Shown here one piece after another: positions 29,493 to 41,497 of a stretch of 64,000 bases of DNA. Every line of letters starts with the position of its first letter. Within the stretch, counting starts at the first letter, position 1. The notes below the pieces were generated by a model, which saw only the letters and a program-made list of their open reading frames with translations, ran no database searches and was not told where the DNA came from. This DNA comes from Trissonchulus latispiculum (Eukaryota; Nematoda; Enoplea; Enoplida; Ironidae). Position numbers and translations under genes: made by a program. Location: assembly GCA_030248195.1 (NCBI GenBank), contig JASAND010022074.1, positions 1 through 64,000 on the forward strand, written 5' to 3'.

Positions 29493-32400
29493 TTAGCCTA
29501 TCGTATTAGTAGACTTCAAAGACTCAAAAAACTGATCCACATTGAAAGCCTCCTCATAGTGACTTTCTGACCAGAGCTCGTCCAGATTCAGAGAATCCGA
29601 ACCTGAAGAAGCGGTTGCCTTTCGCCCAACGCCCGTAGATTGGGAGTCCGGAGTGGGATTTTTGGCGGAGGTGTATTTTGCCGAGTCCATACCCATCAGA
29701 TCCAGCAGATCACGGGTACCCATGCTGGCCAGGCTGGCATTGTCCTTGGCAATTACCGTCTCAGCCAGATGAGTTTTAAATACCTGCAGACGCATGATTC
29801 GTTCCTCCAGCGTCCCGCGGGTGATCAGCCGATAGACGTTGACAGATCGAGTCTGTCCCAGTCGATGGGCTCGATCCATGGCCTGCAGATCTCGACTGGG
29901 ATTCCAATCGTGATCCAGGAAAATGACCACATCCGCTCCGGTCAGATTTAGGCCCAGACCGCCTACCTGAGTGGTCAGCAGCAGCAGATCAACCGAAGGA
30001 TCCGCGTTGAATCGGTCTACGATCGGTTGCCGCTGGGAGACCGGGACGCTACCGTCCATTCGTAGAAAACTGACCTGACCACCTCCCAGAGAGCCATTGG
30101 TCAGATGGTAGGCCACAATGTCCAGCATAGACTTAAACTGGGCAAACACGAGGGCTCGATGACTGCCCACAACAGACTGGCCGTCGCCAATATTACAGTC
30201 ACACAGAATCTCATGAAGGGCAATCAGTTTACCGGAAACGCTCAGATCCAGCATCGAATCAGTTCGAATTCCAGAATCCTCGGGGACGCCATCCTGAACT
30301 CGACCCGAACCACGAGGAGGCCCAATTGGACTAAAGTGGGTCAGCTGGCCGGGAAGAACGAGCGCTGGATGATCACACAGTTTTCGAAGATAGGCCAAGG
30401 CCTGAAAGGAATTCCTCTTTTCCGATAGGATCGAATCATCGCCGCCGGCAGACGACAATTTCTGCAGAAAGTCTTCGTAGAGTTGCGACTGCAGCGGACT
30501 GAGATCGCAAACGTAGTCTTGCAGAATTTTAGGCGGCAACTCTTTCAGCACATCCTTCTTCTGTCGTCGCAGAATGAACGGCAGAACCTGGCGATGAAGC
30601 TGGTCTAGGGCCCGTTCGCCGGCCGCAAACTCGACGTCAGTCGCCTTGGCATCGCGTCGCTGCAGTATGGGTTTCCCATAGGTACCGTTAAACTGGTGAA
30701 GGGTGCCCAGATAGCCAGGCATCAGGAACTGAAACAAACTCCACAGTTCCAGGACCGTATTCTGAATCGGTGTCCCGGACAGGACCAGCCGGTGGCGAGC
30801 CTGCAACCGGATCAGGGTTTTGAACAGCTGTGTTTTGGGATTTTTGATCACATGACCCTCGTCCAGAACACAGTAGTGCCATCTGGGACCATTTTCGGAA
30901 TGGTCACCACCAGATGGACAGAATAGTTCCGCATGACGACGAACACAGTCATAGGAAGTGACCACCACATTGGCTCCGTCAAGTCTGCCCAGACGGAATT
31001 CGTCCAGACTAGCTCGATCACATAGGAACCCTTTTAGGGGCGGACTGGAGTCGCCAAATCGTTCCCGAATCTCCTTGATCCAATGCAGCTGAACACTGGA
31101 CGGGCAAATGATCAGGGAGGCTGGGATATCCGAGCGGGACTCGGTTGAATTTGTTATATCATCAAGCTGAGAAGTAGATGGGGATTCCGTGTAGCTGATT
31201 GCCAGAGCAACCAGCGTCTGCAGGGTTTTACCCAGTCCCATATCATCACAAAGAATACCATGCAAGTGATACTGTCTCAAAAAGTTCAACCAGTGAATTC
31301 CTTCTCGTTGGTAGTCACGTAGGTCTGTCTTCAGCTCAAAGGACAGTTCCAGTGATGACGATTTAGCATCGGTGCCCAGATGAGCAAGCCGATCCAGAAA
31401 TGATCGTTCCTCTCGGCATTTCAGTCGGAGAGATTCGTTCAGACCTCGCAGTTCGTCGGTTTTGCTAGGCGATTCCAGTGGTACCAGTTTGACCAGCACA
31501 GCGAAGGCAAGTGCCGATACTTTGCGAACCGGCTCCAAATAGTCTGACATTAGGGCCAGTAGGGGACCTAGGAAGAGTGCAATACAGCCGACCAATTTCA
31601 GCTCTAGCTCAGTTACCAGACAGTAAAGGAGCTCTGCCAAACCCAGACGAACAAAATCGCTTGCAGACGAGCTGGCAGCTAGTTGATCCAGAGCCCAGGG
31701 AAGTAAGTGATTTAGGGTCGTGATGAGGTCAACAGAAACGCACTGAACCAGAAACTGGGCAGAGAGATAGCGTAGGACTGGATTAGAATGAACCAATACG
31801 GTTCTGATTGACTCCAGATGAATTGAAAAAAGTCGGGCAACTAGAGCGGAGTCAAGAACGGGCAGCAGGCAAATCAACAGCCGAAGCTGACGAACCAGCC
31901 CACCAAGATTTTCCAAACTATCAGCTGAGTCTAACGAAGACGTCAAAAGGCGATCTAAACTAGGTAGGGCAGTGAACAAATCTTTAGAGTGGTACTCACA
32001 GAGGTGGCTAACAATTTTGACCAGAGTAATCCGGGCACCTTCTGACAGCTGTCTAGCGTCCTGAGCCGACACAGCTGCCAAATGGCCACCTTCCGCCTTG
32101 ATCAATCTATCGGTCGATATCATGCTTAGCGATCTAGCATTCCACAGTTCCAACGGAGGGGTCAGCTCAGGATCTGCGCAAAGGAAAGTGCTCAGATTAT
32201 TGATCAGTTTTCCATTGGGCGATGGACTACGAGCGATCAGCAACCGCATCAGCCGGGCCAGGCTGATGGCAGCCTCTTCCAGCAGCGGTGCTGTCGATGC
32301 CGTGGCCGGCCGACAGCGCTTGATACAATCCATTAGCGGGCGAATCAACGGGTTCAGCTTATCCGGCAGGCGACCGGCTGAGACCAGGGCAGAGGCAAGC

Positions 32401-35249
32401 CAAACCTCCACAGATTCCTGAAGGGCGCCTACGTCCAGGGAAACACTGCTGAGCAAACTGTTCAGCTGATCGCGTTTTTCCTCCAGGAGTTTCAGCTGGC
32501 TGGAAGTGATCCCAGAGCTGCCCCGGCGCCCCCCAGATGTCACAGTGGCTGGCAGGGGGACAGCCAACAGCTCACGGGTCAGCTCACAGGACCAAAACCC
32601 TCCGCCCACAGCTGAGGGCGTGGGCAGGCCTGATTGGCCATTGGCGGGCAGAGCTCGCCGAAGAAGTTCCGCATAGCTGGCCGCCGCATCGTTCAGTTCA
32701 GTCAGCCGGCTGGTCGCCTCAACCGAAGCCACCAGACTGGCCGTATTGCACAAATCCGACTTCATCTTGTCATATAGGCCATCCAAAAAGTCCAAGCTAG
32801 GGCAATCCTTTGATAGCAGACTCATCGAGAAACATCGACTGATTACCATGGCAACAGCGGCTCGCTGATGAACAGAATTCTGCGGTGACCACAGGTGCAT
32901 CAAAAACAGCTGATTTAGGGCTTCGGCTGGCGACTCCCCGGGCTGGTCAGAACTGGGCTTAGTGGACAGGGCCAGGTAGAGTGGACAGAGTCTGGCCAGA
33001 AGACTGGCCGCATCACATTTAGCTCGAATGACCGCTAGACGGCGCTCCATCGGATCGGCTGTGAGAATTTCCTCGGAACCAATAAAAAATGAACACCCAG
33101 AAGACGTAGAGTGTCTGGAATCCGAGTTGGACGCCGAGCCAGGCGTCCCATTCTCTGCCTTCTCCGACAACAGATGTCCCGTATAGCACAGCTGTGGATC
33201 AAGTCTCGGATTCGAGTCGGGTATCATCAGATAGGAAAGCCAGACTCCAAAATATTGACCGGTAATTCGAAAGACATCTGCAGCATTGCAGAGGACCTTT
33301 TCAAACAGATGGCTCCAGGCAGTCGCAATGGCCCTACGATGCTCAGCTAACGGTTCCGTTAGAGAGCGCTGATACAGGACACGTGACAGGGCAACAAAAG
33401 ACTCCCCACTGGCCTCTTGCTCAGCTAGTCCTTTCATTTCATCCAATAGCAGTAGCTGAGTTAGACAACGCAGAGCTGATAAGCGAATCCCAGATAGCCC
33501 ATGATCTAGGCAGGGCAGTAGGGAATGTAATTTAGGAAGCAGGTTACTGGCTTCTTGACTTACAGCCTTAGTTCCCAGCAAGAGCTGAGGTCGCTTTTGG
33601 GCAAACTGAGCCAGTAGATCTAAAATGGGACCACAGGCGTCTCCAACGGAGGTAGGAGCGGAGGTGGACTCCTCCCCCAGCCGTTGAGGCGCAGAGCCCA
33701 CATCGCACCGTTGCTGGACATCTAAGAGAGCCCAAGCAGCGGCCACCACACGGCGTTCCCAGTCCGTATCAGCAGCCAACAGCTGCGCCCCGCCTTTGCC
33801 ATCTTGGATGATTATTTCAGCAGCCAGACCGCAGATTTCCTCATTTTCCGCAGTCTGCAGACTTGACAGTAGGGTTTGTCGAATGCAGCCGATCCAATCA
33901 CAATCTGAGGAAGACACAGTCTCACTTTTGACGTCAACCGAATTTCCATCCAAAGATAGGAACGGTAGAATGTATTTGAGGGAAAGAAGGGCACCGAGCT
34001 GCAGATCCCAACAGGACGTCTGCCGAGCAAACTGCAAAAGGATTGCTGAAAGTAGTCCCTGGGAAAACGAGGGAGCCAGAAGTGATAAAAGTTGATAAAG
34101 GATCGATAAAAGTTGGGCACAAGTCTCTCGGACCGGGGCCACCACGGCCGAGCCCACGAAATCGCTGAAACGATCTCGAGCCAGTACTGTTAGCGTTCGA
34201 CAAGTCAACAGTTGCAACCAGAAAACCAAAGGTGACTCAGAAATGTTCGGTTTGAGCTCAAAGTCCGGGGAAAGTTTAATCCGTGACAGTTCGCCGTCTA
34301 CCTGAGCCTTCGGAAGTAGCACCTTCAGTAGGGCACTAATGCTCAAAGACGCACCGTGTCGAATTGTCCAGCTAGGATGGGTCAATTTTTCTTGTAAGTC
34401 CAGAATCAATCGAAGTAGAATAGCGAGGTTTGAGCTGTTGGGTGTGGGAAATTTCGAATCAAGACTAGAATCAGAAGAGCACACCACTTTAGCCGGCTCT
34501 GATTTGACGACAGAGCCGTCAAACGGAGTCTCCAGTTTCGGTTTTTTCATCTGCGGCGAATCCAAACCTAGTCCAGCAACAGCAGCAGTGGAATTAGTTA
34601 TGAAGGAAAACTGATGCTCTGAGGTTAAAAGTGGTGATTCACCCTGGGACCGACCCACACCGGAGGCCGAAGGTGGGGTAGGGGCAGGAGGTGGGGAAGG
34701 GGTACTGGGGCCACTGGATCCACCTTCTCCGCTCATCAAATCGTGATCGGAAACACCCCAGTCCTTGGAGGAAAGGCCAAACTGTGGCCTAAGCCCCAGT
34801 TGACGATCAATCTGGGCACGGGCCTGACTAGGCCCGAGGGCACCCGTTCCGCCGCGCCGTCGAAATTCCTCCCCCGCCGAAGCCAACAGGAGGGATCCAG
34901 GGCCGCCCTGTTGCAGCAAAGCAGCCAAATTAAATTCGCTGATGGAGGAATTGGATTCTTCCGTCTGCAAAATCGCTGGGAGACCAGGCCAATCAACAAT
35001 TTGCACGGTTCCTTCCTTCGTTAGGGTCCAGTCAGGTAGCTGAGCCGCGGCTAATCCCAGAGTCTTAGCTCCTGCTTGCCGACCGTCCCAATCCGGGCCC
35101 AGGAAAATGGGCTCCAGACGACCAACCAGGTCGCCCAGCAAATCTGGATGATCTCTTAGTAGGGCCGCCAAATTCCGGCCAGCTTCGTTTCGAGCCGGCA
35201 CCGAGCCAGATTCAAGCAACTGTACCAGCTTATCAAGACGAGATTCCAT
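29493..35249 (-). CDS. BTAF1: TATA-binding protein-associated factor 172 / Mot1 ATPase, intronless
   Basis: A nuclear Swi2/Snf2 ATPase that strips TBP from DNA. The single exon encodes 1,918 residues; human BTAF1 has 1,849. The N-terminus (MESRLDKLVQLLESG) opens a HEAT-repeat solenoid that binds TBP in this family. A Pro/Ser-rich linker lies at about 180-200. Helical repeats follow to about 1290. The ATPase core has Walker A DDMGLGKT near 1340, the DEGH box typical of Mot1 (DEGHVIKN) near 1464, LSGTPIQN near 1493 and motif VI DRAHRLGQTR near 1796. The C-terminus (FFESLK) matches the family end. The ATG context is ATCATGG. No stop, frameshift or missing motif is seen. Animal orthologues normally have many introns, so loss or retroposition is likely. 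An acceptor-like CTTTTTTGTTTCAG at about 35340 on the minus strand hints at a 5'UTR intron. Confidence 0.97.
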   Translation of the reverse strand: MESRLDKLVQLLESGSVPARNEAGRNLAALLRDHPDLLGDLVGRLEPIFLGPDWDGRQAGAKTLGLAAAQLPDWTLTKEGTVQIVDWPGLPAILQTEESNSSISEFNLAALLQQGGPGSLLLASAGEEFRRRGGTGALGPSQARAQIDRQLGLRPQFGLSSKDWGVSDHDLMSGEGGSSGPSTPSPPPAPTPPSASGVGRSQGESPLLTSEHQFSFITNSTAAVAGLGLDSPQMKKPKLETPFDGSVVKSEPAKVVCSSDSSLDSKFPTPNSSNLAILLRLILDLQEKLTHPSWTIRHGASLSISALLKVLLPKAQVDGELSRIKLSPDFELKPNISESPLVFWLQLLTCRTLTVLARDRFSDFVGSAVVAPVRETCAQLLSILYQLLSLLAPSFSQGLLSAILLQFARQTSCWDLQLGALLSLKYILPFLSLDGNSVDVKSETVSSSDCDWIGCIRQTLLSSLQTAENEEICGLAAEIIIQDGKGGAQLLAADTDWERRVVAAAWALLDVQQRCDVGSAPQRLGEESTSAPTSVGDACGPILDLLAQFAQKRPQLLLGTKAVSQEASNLLPKLHSLLPCLDHGLSGIRLSALRCLTQLLLLDEMKGLAEQEASGESFVALSRVLYQRSLTEPLAEHRRAIATAWSHLFEKVLCNAADVFRITGQYFGVWLSYLMIPDSNPRLDPQLCYTGHLLSEKAENGTPGSASNSDSRHSTSSGCSFFIGSEEILTADPMERRLAVIRAKCDAASLLARLCPLYLALSTKPSSDQPGESPAEALNQLFLMHLWSPQNSVHQRAAVAMVISRCFSMSLLSKDCPSLDFLDGLYDKMKSDLCNTASLVASVEATSRLTELNDAAASYAELLRRALPANGQSGLPTPSAVGGGFWSCELTRELLAVPLPATVTSGGRRGSSGITSSQLKLLEEKRDQLNSLLSSVSLDVGALQESVEVWLASALVSAGRLPDKLNPLIRPLMDCIKRCRPATASTAPLLEEAAISLARLMRLLIARSPSPNGKLINNLSTFLCADPELTPPLELWNARSLSMISTDRLIKAEGGHLAAVSAQDARQLSEGARITLVKIVSHLCEYHSKDLFTALPSLDRLLTSSLDSADSLENLGGLVRQLRLLICLLPVLDSALVARLFSIHLESIRTVLVHSNPVLRYLSAQFLVQCVSVDLITTLNHLLPWALDQLAASSSASDFVRLGLAELLYCLVTELELKLVGCIALFLGPLLALMSDYLEPVRKVSALAFAVLVKLVPLESPSKTDELRGLNESLRLKCREERSFLDRLAHLGTDAKSSSLELSFELKTDLRDYQREGIHWLNFLRQYHLHGILCDDMGLGKTLQTLVALAISYTESPSTSQLDDITNSTESRSDIPASLIICPSSVQLHWIKEIRERFGDSSPPLKGFLCDRASLDEFRLGRLDGANVVVTSYDCVRRHAELFCPSGGDHSENGPRWHYCVLDEGHVIKNPKTQLFKTLIRLQARHRLVLSGTPIQNTVLELWSLFQFLMPGYLGTLHQFNGTYGKPILQRRDAKATDVEFAAGERALDQLHRQVLPFILRRQKKDVLKELPPKILQDYVCDLSPLQSQLYEDFLQKLSSAGGDDSILSEKRNSFQALAYLRKLCDHPALVLPGQLTHFSPIGPPRGSGRVQDGVPEDSGIRTDSMLDLSVSGKLIALHEILCDCNIGDGQSVVGSHRALVFAQFKSMLDIVAYHLTNGSLGGGQVSFLRMDGSVPVSQRQPIVDRFNADPSVDLLLLTTQVGGLGLNLTGADVVIFLDHDWNPSRDLQAMDRAHRLGQTRSVNVYRLITRGTLEERIMRLQVFKTHLAETVIAKDNASLASMGTRDLLDLMGMDSAKYTSAKNPTPDSQSTGVGRKATASSGSDSLNLDELWSESHYEEAFNVDQFFESLKSTNTIG

Positions 35250-35459
35250 GATTGCAGAATGTCAAAAATAAATAAACATGTGTCAGCAAAGACTGGCCCA
35301 GATAGGCATATCACAGATTGAAATAAGTCTCTCTGTCTGAAACAAAAAAGTATATACGTATTGAATTAGTACAAAAATGCTGCCGTTGAATTAATGACCA
35401 CGTTTTCATGAAGGTCAAAATTTCATCAAACCTAAAGATTTTGAAAGAGGGTCCAACCC

Positions 35460-35545
35460 AAAAAGGGGGGCAGACATACGTGTGGGGGGGGGGGTTCCCC
35501 CCCCCCCCAGAACGCCCCACAGAGAGGCCCCCCCCCCCAGAATCC
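35460..35545. repeat. G-run/C-run foldback
   Basis: A run of about 10 G, TT, then about 13 C, followed by a second C-run, lies about 220-300 bp upstream of the BTAF1 start. A similar C-rich patch with CTCCTGCACATGTCTG occurs at 20350-20390, so it is part of a dispersed repeat. Confidence 0.7.
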
Positions 35546-37475
35546 GGAGGGTGCGGTAAAAACCGGAAAAATCCGCCCTCTCCTGCACATGTCTGGAGGC
35601 AGACCAAGGGTGCACTTAGTGTGGAGGGGGAAGCTATGAACGGTTTTGCTCAACTTGTTCAGAAAGACCTATCTACACATGATTAGCTAACATATCAAGG
35701 AAAAATATGGGGCATTATTAACACACATAGATTCTGGCAGATCGCCAAACAGCGAATTTGGGTGCTCAAACTGAGTTTTTCGAAAAGCTTTTTTAGCTCT
35801 GGTGGATTAACGATTTGACCAATTCTGAAACTTTTTGACAAGGTAACTGTTAAACACCACCATAAAATTTCAAGGATTTCACGAAAATTCACCAATTTGC
35901 GGAAGTCCGGGTTTTAAAATTTCCGCAATTTAGAAAATTTCTCCAATACCCACAAGATGGTCATTCAAAAGCTCTTAACAAGCTGAACAGCTTTTGTAAT
36001 AGAACGAACTCTTGTAAATTCACTTGATTCCCGGAATTCACGAAAACCGGATTTTAAAGTTTTTCCAAAACCCTACAATATGGGTATCATTTGAAAGCTC
36101 TTGATGAGCTGAACAAGTTTTGCAATATTGACTGGGGGGGTCCTACTTTTTGGGTCCCTCCACTAAAAGCGGGATAAATGGGGAGGGTATGGTGGGCCCA
36201 AGGGGGGGGAGAGGAGGCGGGGGGATTGGTGTAAAAAGATGGAAATAAAAAAGGGTAAAAAGAGGGGAAATCCGAAGGGATGGGGAAGGGGAAGGAGGGG
36301 GGGGGGTGAGAATAACAGAGGGGGAAAAGGGAAAGCTGAAGTTGCTGATAGGGGTTAATTGGCCTATTAAATCCATTTTTTAATATGACCTTCGTTTTCA
36401 GTCTACGTTTACAACTGTCAGGCGGTAGTTCCTTTTGTGTAAACTTGACCTTACAATCCTTTATGAAACTTTGCAAATATACGTATTATTTTGGTGCTCT
36501 TTAACATTCCGGACCAGTAAAACATTTATAGGTGAAAAGAAATTTTTGGTTTTTCCCATTATTCTCTCAGTATGCAGCCGATACAACGGGTTGGTGGTTA
36601 TCGCTGGAAAGAGGGCCCAAAAATCAACATTTTTGCTATTACAGCCCATGAGCTATCTCTAATGGTAAAGTCAATGCCAAAAACGGTTTTGGGGATCCAA
36701 AAATGGCCGTTTTCGAGAAAATAAGTTTTTTCAAAAATACTGCGGACAATTTTGGTTTATTTAGACTCAATGGATACACAGTCTCCTTGCCCATTTTGGC
36801 AAAACTGCGAGTATTTTGATTTGAGCATCGATATCTCAAAAACTAATCAATGGATTCGCGCAATGCTTGGCAGGATGAAGAGTCGCACAATTGCAGAGGG
36901 ACATTTTCCTTATTTTTAGCTAAAACGTATCCAGTTGCGAGAAAGCTCAATGCCAAATTGCGAAATTTCACGTCGCCGCACATTCGGCGAATTTTCTAGA
37001 GTATGGAGATTTGTTGAGCCAAATCCAACAATATGTCTTTCGGCCCACATGTCCTTCACATAACGGCACAAAAAGAACTTTTGTCCGATTCTACAATTTT
37101 GAGAAACTGCACAACTGGATACCACCACGACCACCATAGTTCGAGAAAGCAATTTAGCATATCTGAATCCTGGATCGAAGCTCAGTGACCTAATATCCTG
37201 CAGACCTTGCTACACTCATTGTCTAGTAACTTAAACAATATCAAGCGATTCTGACAAGGTGCTGCAAAGCGGAGTAATTGACTCACATCTTCGAAATATC
37301 ATCAAATATCAGCGATAAAAGTGATAATGTAATAACACTGTGAACGCAAGTATTAACGAAATTACGCAATTTTCGCACAAGTTCATACAGATACGTAGTG
37401 CATTAACTGAAAAAATTTGGGCTCATTAAAAGCCCATAAGCCTTTAGTTGACCTCCACACCCGTATCGACCTAAC

Positions 37476-39977
37476 GGCCCATGTCAAGATAAAAGTCACT
37501 TTTTGATGCTTTCTGATCTACCACTTGTTTTTCCTGGAGCTTTTATTTTCATGGAGATTCTTGGGGTTCTGGGGGTTCTTAATTTTTTGTAGAGATTTGA
37601 TCTATAACTATGTTTGGTTTTATTTTTTGATGGGGGTTCTTAACTTTTCGAAGAGATTTGATCCGTAACTATATACATATATTTAATTTCAAATTTTTGA
37701 TGGGAGTTCGGAAATTTTTTCAAGAGACTTGATCCTCCACTGCTTTGTTTTAAGTGTTTGTTGGAAGTTCTGAGGGTCCTGGAGTCTGGGTATACCGAAA
37801 AGTGTGTGCGTTGCCTGGACTTAGTTCTAGGACAAACTTGTTCTTCTTGTCGTTTGCTTTCGATTGATATCCATATTGTGGATATTGAATGTAGCATATA
37901 AACAAATTTCAGTCTAAATTTATGAGAAAAGCCAGGAGGACCTCCCCCCCCCCAGAGTTGTATGCGGGCCGCGGGTACCCGCGGGTACCCGCGGGGCGGG
38001 GCGGGGCGGGGCGGGGCGGGCTGAATTTTACTACCCGCGCGGGCCGATTTTGGCTACTTTCCTGGGCTAATTTTGCTTTCTAGAAGTTTCATACATACCA
38101 AATCATAAACAAATGGAGGCAATATTTCAGAATTTTAAACATTACTTGACTTCGTTATGTCATTCGACACCTTCAGCATGCACTAGGAACTCAGTTAGCA
38201 TTATCAGCGTATCGAATAATAACCTGTAGCTGTTGAGTAAAACATATAAACCCATGAAAACTACCTACAGGTTTTATTTGTATTGAAAATGTACATGTCT
38301 AACTTGTAATCTAGTATCTCTTGAGAAAAATATCAACGATGCCCGGTAGAAATTATATATATATATATATAATTGTATATATAATGTCGAAACTTATTTC
38401 TGATCTACAAACTTGAATCCTGTGGTTTCTACATGAACTTTTTAAGGGTTTAGCACTGAAAGTGGGGGTCAGCAGTTGGCGCAGAAACTGAATTTTTAGT
38501 TTAATTTCGGAACTTCATGTTGGAAACTTAAGCACCTAAATATAAATCCATGACAACTTCTCACTGAAGACTTTAATTCATTTAAGGTGCTGGTAACCTT
38601 TAGTGCAGTACATTTGTGGTGATTTTTTAAAACGCTATAACTTTCACAATTTTGGGAGTTGGAAAGAGTTCTATACATCGTTTTAAAGCTTGGAATCTGT
38701 ACATTCAGGTGAGCTTACGGAACTAGCAAAATTAACAAAAAATTTTCAGACATACTGACATCTGGCAGCTTCCCGGCATGGATACTGGATTTTTCAGATC
38801 GGATTGAAGTACAGGCCTCAAGCTTAACGGAAAGAAATGTTATATAAGATCCCGAATTATTGAGCAAACATTTTGAACATCGATTTTTCAAAACTGTAGA
38901 ATTGGATAAAAGCACTGTTCGTGCCATGATAGGAAGGACATATTGGCTGAAGGACGTTTTTTTAGATTTGGCTCTGCCTGCAGATTTTCATTGTCAAGAA
39001 AATCCGCCAAATACGCATTGAGTTTTCTTGCTACTCATTACGTTCTAGCCAAAACCAAAAACAAAAAAGAAAAACATCCCTCCGCGAAAGTTCGAATTTC
39101 CACTCTGCCAAAACTCTCCGGAATCCGTCGAGTAGTTTTTGAGAAATCGACGTTTAAAACAAAATAATCGCAGTTTTGCCAAAATTGTTTTTCGGCCAAA
39201 TTTCCAGTATAAAGCAATTAACTCCTGCTAATAAACATTCATAAATGTAAACTAGACAGTGTATCGATTGGATATACATGGATCAAAATTGTCCGTTAAG
39301 ATTTGGTAGTATTTTTGAAAAAGCTGATTTCTTCGAAAATGACAATTTTTTGACCCTAAACTTTTGATTATACTGACTTAACCACTGGAGATAGCTCGTA
39401 GGTTGTAAAGGCAAAAATGTTCATTTCGGTGTACTCTTTTCAGCCATGACAACCAACCAGCGTACCCTTTTATTTAAGGGAAGCTAAGCTTTTGTAGTTA
39501 CCACTTTAAGAACAGTAAATTGGTAGACAACAAAGTTCAAATCAAACGAACAGAAAAATTTGCCGGATCCGGAAGTATCTATGAAACTACATCAGTTTTG
39601 GTGCTCAGGTACTACATGGGAAGCAATTTTTACGTGCGGGTACCTGCGGGCCGGATTTCGCGTGTGCGGGCCGCGGGCATGAGTGTTGCGGGCCGCGGTC
39701 ATAAGGTGCGGGCTGCGGGCCGGGCGCGGGCCGGAAAAATCGGCCCGCATACAACTCTGCCCCCCCAGTACACCCCGGTTATAGGCTACAAATTTGATGA
39801 TTGCGATGCTTATACACGTATTATAAAAACATATCATGTCTGCGGAAGTGTCTCTTGCGGGAAAGGATCCGCAACGTAGTCACATACAAATCAAAGTGCT
39901 GGATACAAACGCATGAAAAAATTTGAGAACCTCCTTTTTTCTGATGGGGGGTTCTAACTTTTATCTTGACATGGGCC
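37476..39977. mobile_element. hAT-like non-autonomous element, 2.5 kb
   Basis: The ends GGCCCATGTCAAGATAAAAGT and its inverse are flanked by a perfect 8-bp duplication GACCTAAC (37468-37475 and 39978-39985). The paralogous site near 9530 has one copy of this sequence and no insert, which proves the boundaries. The interior has no transposase frame and holds a second hAT-like element at 37953-39759. Confidence 0.92.
37953..39759. mobile_element. Nested hAT-like element with GCGGGCC arrays
   Basis: The ends are CAGAGTTGTATGCGGGCC and GGCCCGCATACAACTCTG. They sit in a run of C, giving a likely duplication of CCCCCCC(C/A). GGGCCGCGGGTACC and GGGGC repeats fill the subterminal parts, and the long AT-rich centre is non-coding. 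It lies inside 37476-39977 and is therefore younger. Confidence 0.85.
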
Positions 39978-40110
39978 GACCTAACATTCAATTTTTCTTG
40001 TTTTGATCGTATCGCATAGAATGATTATTGTTCGACTATTCGTTCATCCAATTATTCGATAACTATTTGGAATCGGAAACGACAATGCAAATATCCCCCA
40101 ACGTTTAGTC

Positions 40111-41186
40111 CGAGTCTGAGGACGCATCCCTCTCCCTCCGGGTAAACACTAGAGATCTATAATTTCTTTAGAACATTTCCGAAATTTTTTAGAAAGTGGT
40201 TAAAGATCCGTCAATCTCATAAAAAAATCACAATTTGAATAAGTTAGCCGATGCAGACATTTGCTGCTTCTGCGAATATTTATGGAAGCATTTATCTGCA
40301 TTGTAAAACCTAGTCTGTTTCCCAAGATATGCTTAAATTTTCATCTCAAATAGCAGCCAACACATTTCACGATAAAGATTGCTTATACGAATATAGCATA
40401 CTAGCTTAGTTTCCATTAATAATAAAAGGCCACTGAGAAAACAACTTTTACTAACATTTCCATAGCAATACAATCAACAGTATTAAAATCTGTACTATTA
40501 TTATACTGATAAAACTATTATCAAAATAATAATTCACAATAATTCATCTGTAGGTGTATATAGACGAGTACTTTGACAATTTTAACACAACCAACGCTTG
40601 AATCATCCACTAGAATTAACAGGTAATAAACAAGCAGCAGCATAATGTATGTAATAATGTAGTAATGAATATTCATTTCTGAAAAGTGCAATAAAACTTA
40701 AAGACTAAGGTCACAATCCCACAAAAAAGAACAATACCTTTTTATACTTGAAAGATTGAATGAATGAATGATAATTTCAAAGAAATTCTGACCGAAAAAG
40801 GAAGCATTACAATAGCACGTAAACATTACGTTACGTTACAATATATCCTATGTTAATATTAACATAAACCCGCATGAAATTAGAGTTTCACTAAAAAACA
40901 AGCAGTCATGGTTGCAAAACTGGAAGTGCTACAATAAATTACGCCAACATAATAAAAGTATGGAAACAGATAAACACGGCCCAACGATGCCGACGAAAAC
41001 ATACATTAGTTAGAAGATGGTTTTCGCGATATGCAATAACGTTGGGTTTGCAGATTCAGGAACCAAAATGTTATCCAAAAGGTCACTGCGAGTAAAGCGA
41101 TGGCTTACCTAGATCATTCTAACTACATTTAAAAGAAACTTTAGCCTTTGTTGGCAAGCAACATAAAGGAAGGCCAATGCAGGCAC
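40111..41186. other. No gene recognised
   Basis: AT-rich sequence downstream of ECHS1 without coding exons or shared repeats that I can identify. Confidence 0.6.
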
Positions 41187-41497
41187 TAGAGATGAGCACG
41201 GGCCGGATTTTTTCCAATGAGCACGGCCCGACCCGAACCGCCAAAAGAAAAATTCCCAAATTTTACTAACAATATTATTTCAAGGCATCAATGCAAGATG
41301 GAGAGGCTAAATTATGCTACGAAATGTTAAATTTTGCCATAAAATAACCAGAATCAGTAAATGTGTAGCTAATTTTAGTGATTTTACAACAATTTCTGGA
41401 GTTGATCCGGCCCGTTTCGGCCCGCAATTAAAAAATTTCCAGGCCCGGCCCGACCCTCTAACCAATGGAGGCCGACGGGCCGGAATGCTCATCTCAA
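41187..41497. mobile_element. hAT MITE, GGGCCGG-rich
   Basis: The 311-bp element has ends TAGAGATGAGCA and TGCTCATCTCAA and a perfect 8-bp duplication GCAGGCAC (41179-41186 and 41498-41505). GGCCCG words flank an AT-rich centre. It lies just beyond the ECHS1 stop codon. Confidence 0.9.

Larger units (their letters stand above)
35660..40110. repeat. Second copy of the 8.5-kb dispersed repeat, interrupted
   Basis: The segments 35660-37475 and 39978-40110 align in order with 8530-9620. They also include a copy of the 140-bp unit of the 23568 palindrome at 35880-36125 and a purine-rich G-tract at 36134-36330. A 2.5-kb element (37476-39977) splits the copy. A short (TA)n lies at 38353-38385. Confidence 0.7.

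Noticed and set aside
29640..34999. Plus-strand frames opposite BTAF1
   Set aside because: They are antisense shadows of a conserved, fully open gene, with no similarity or start context.
35695..37152. Short frames upstream of BTAF1
   Set aside because: They lie in a dispersed repeat shared with 8.5-9.9 kb, and the frames are not preserved between the copies.
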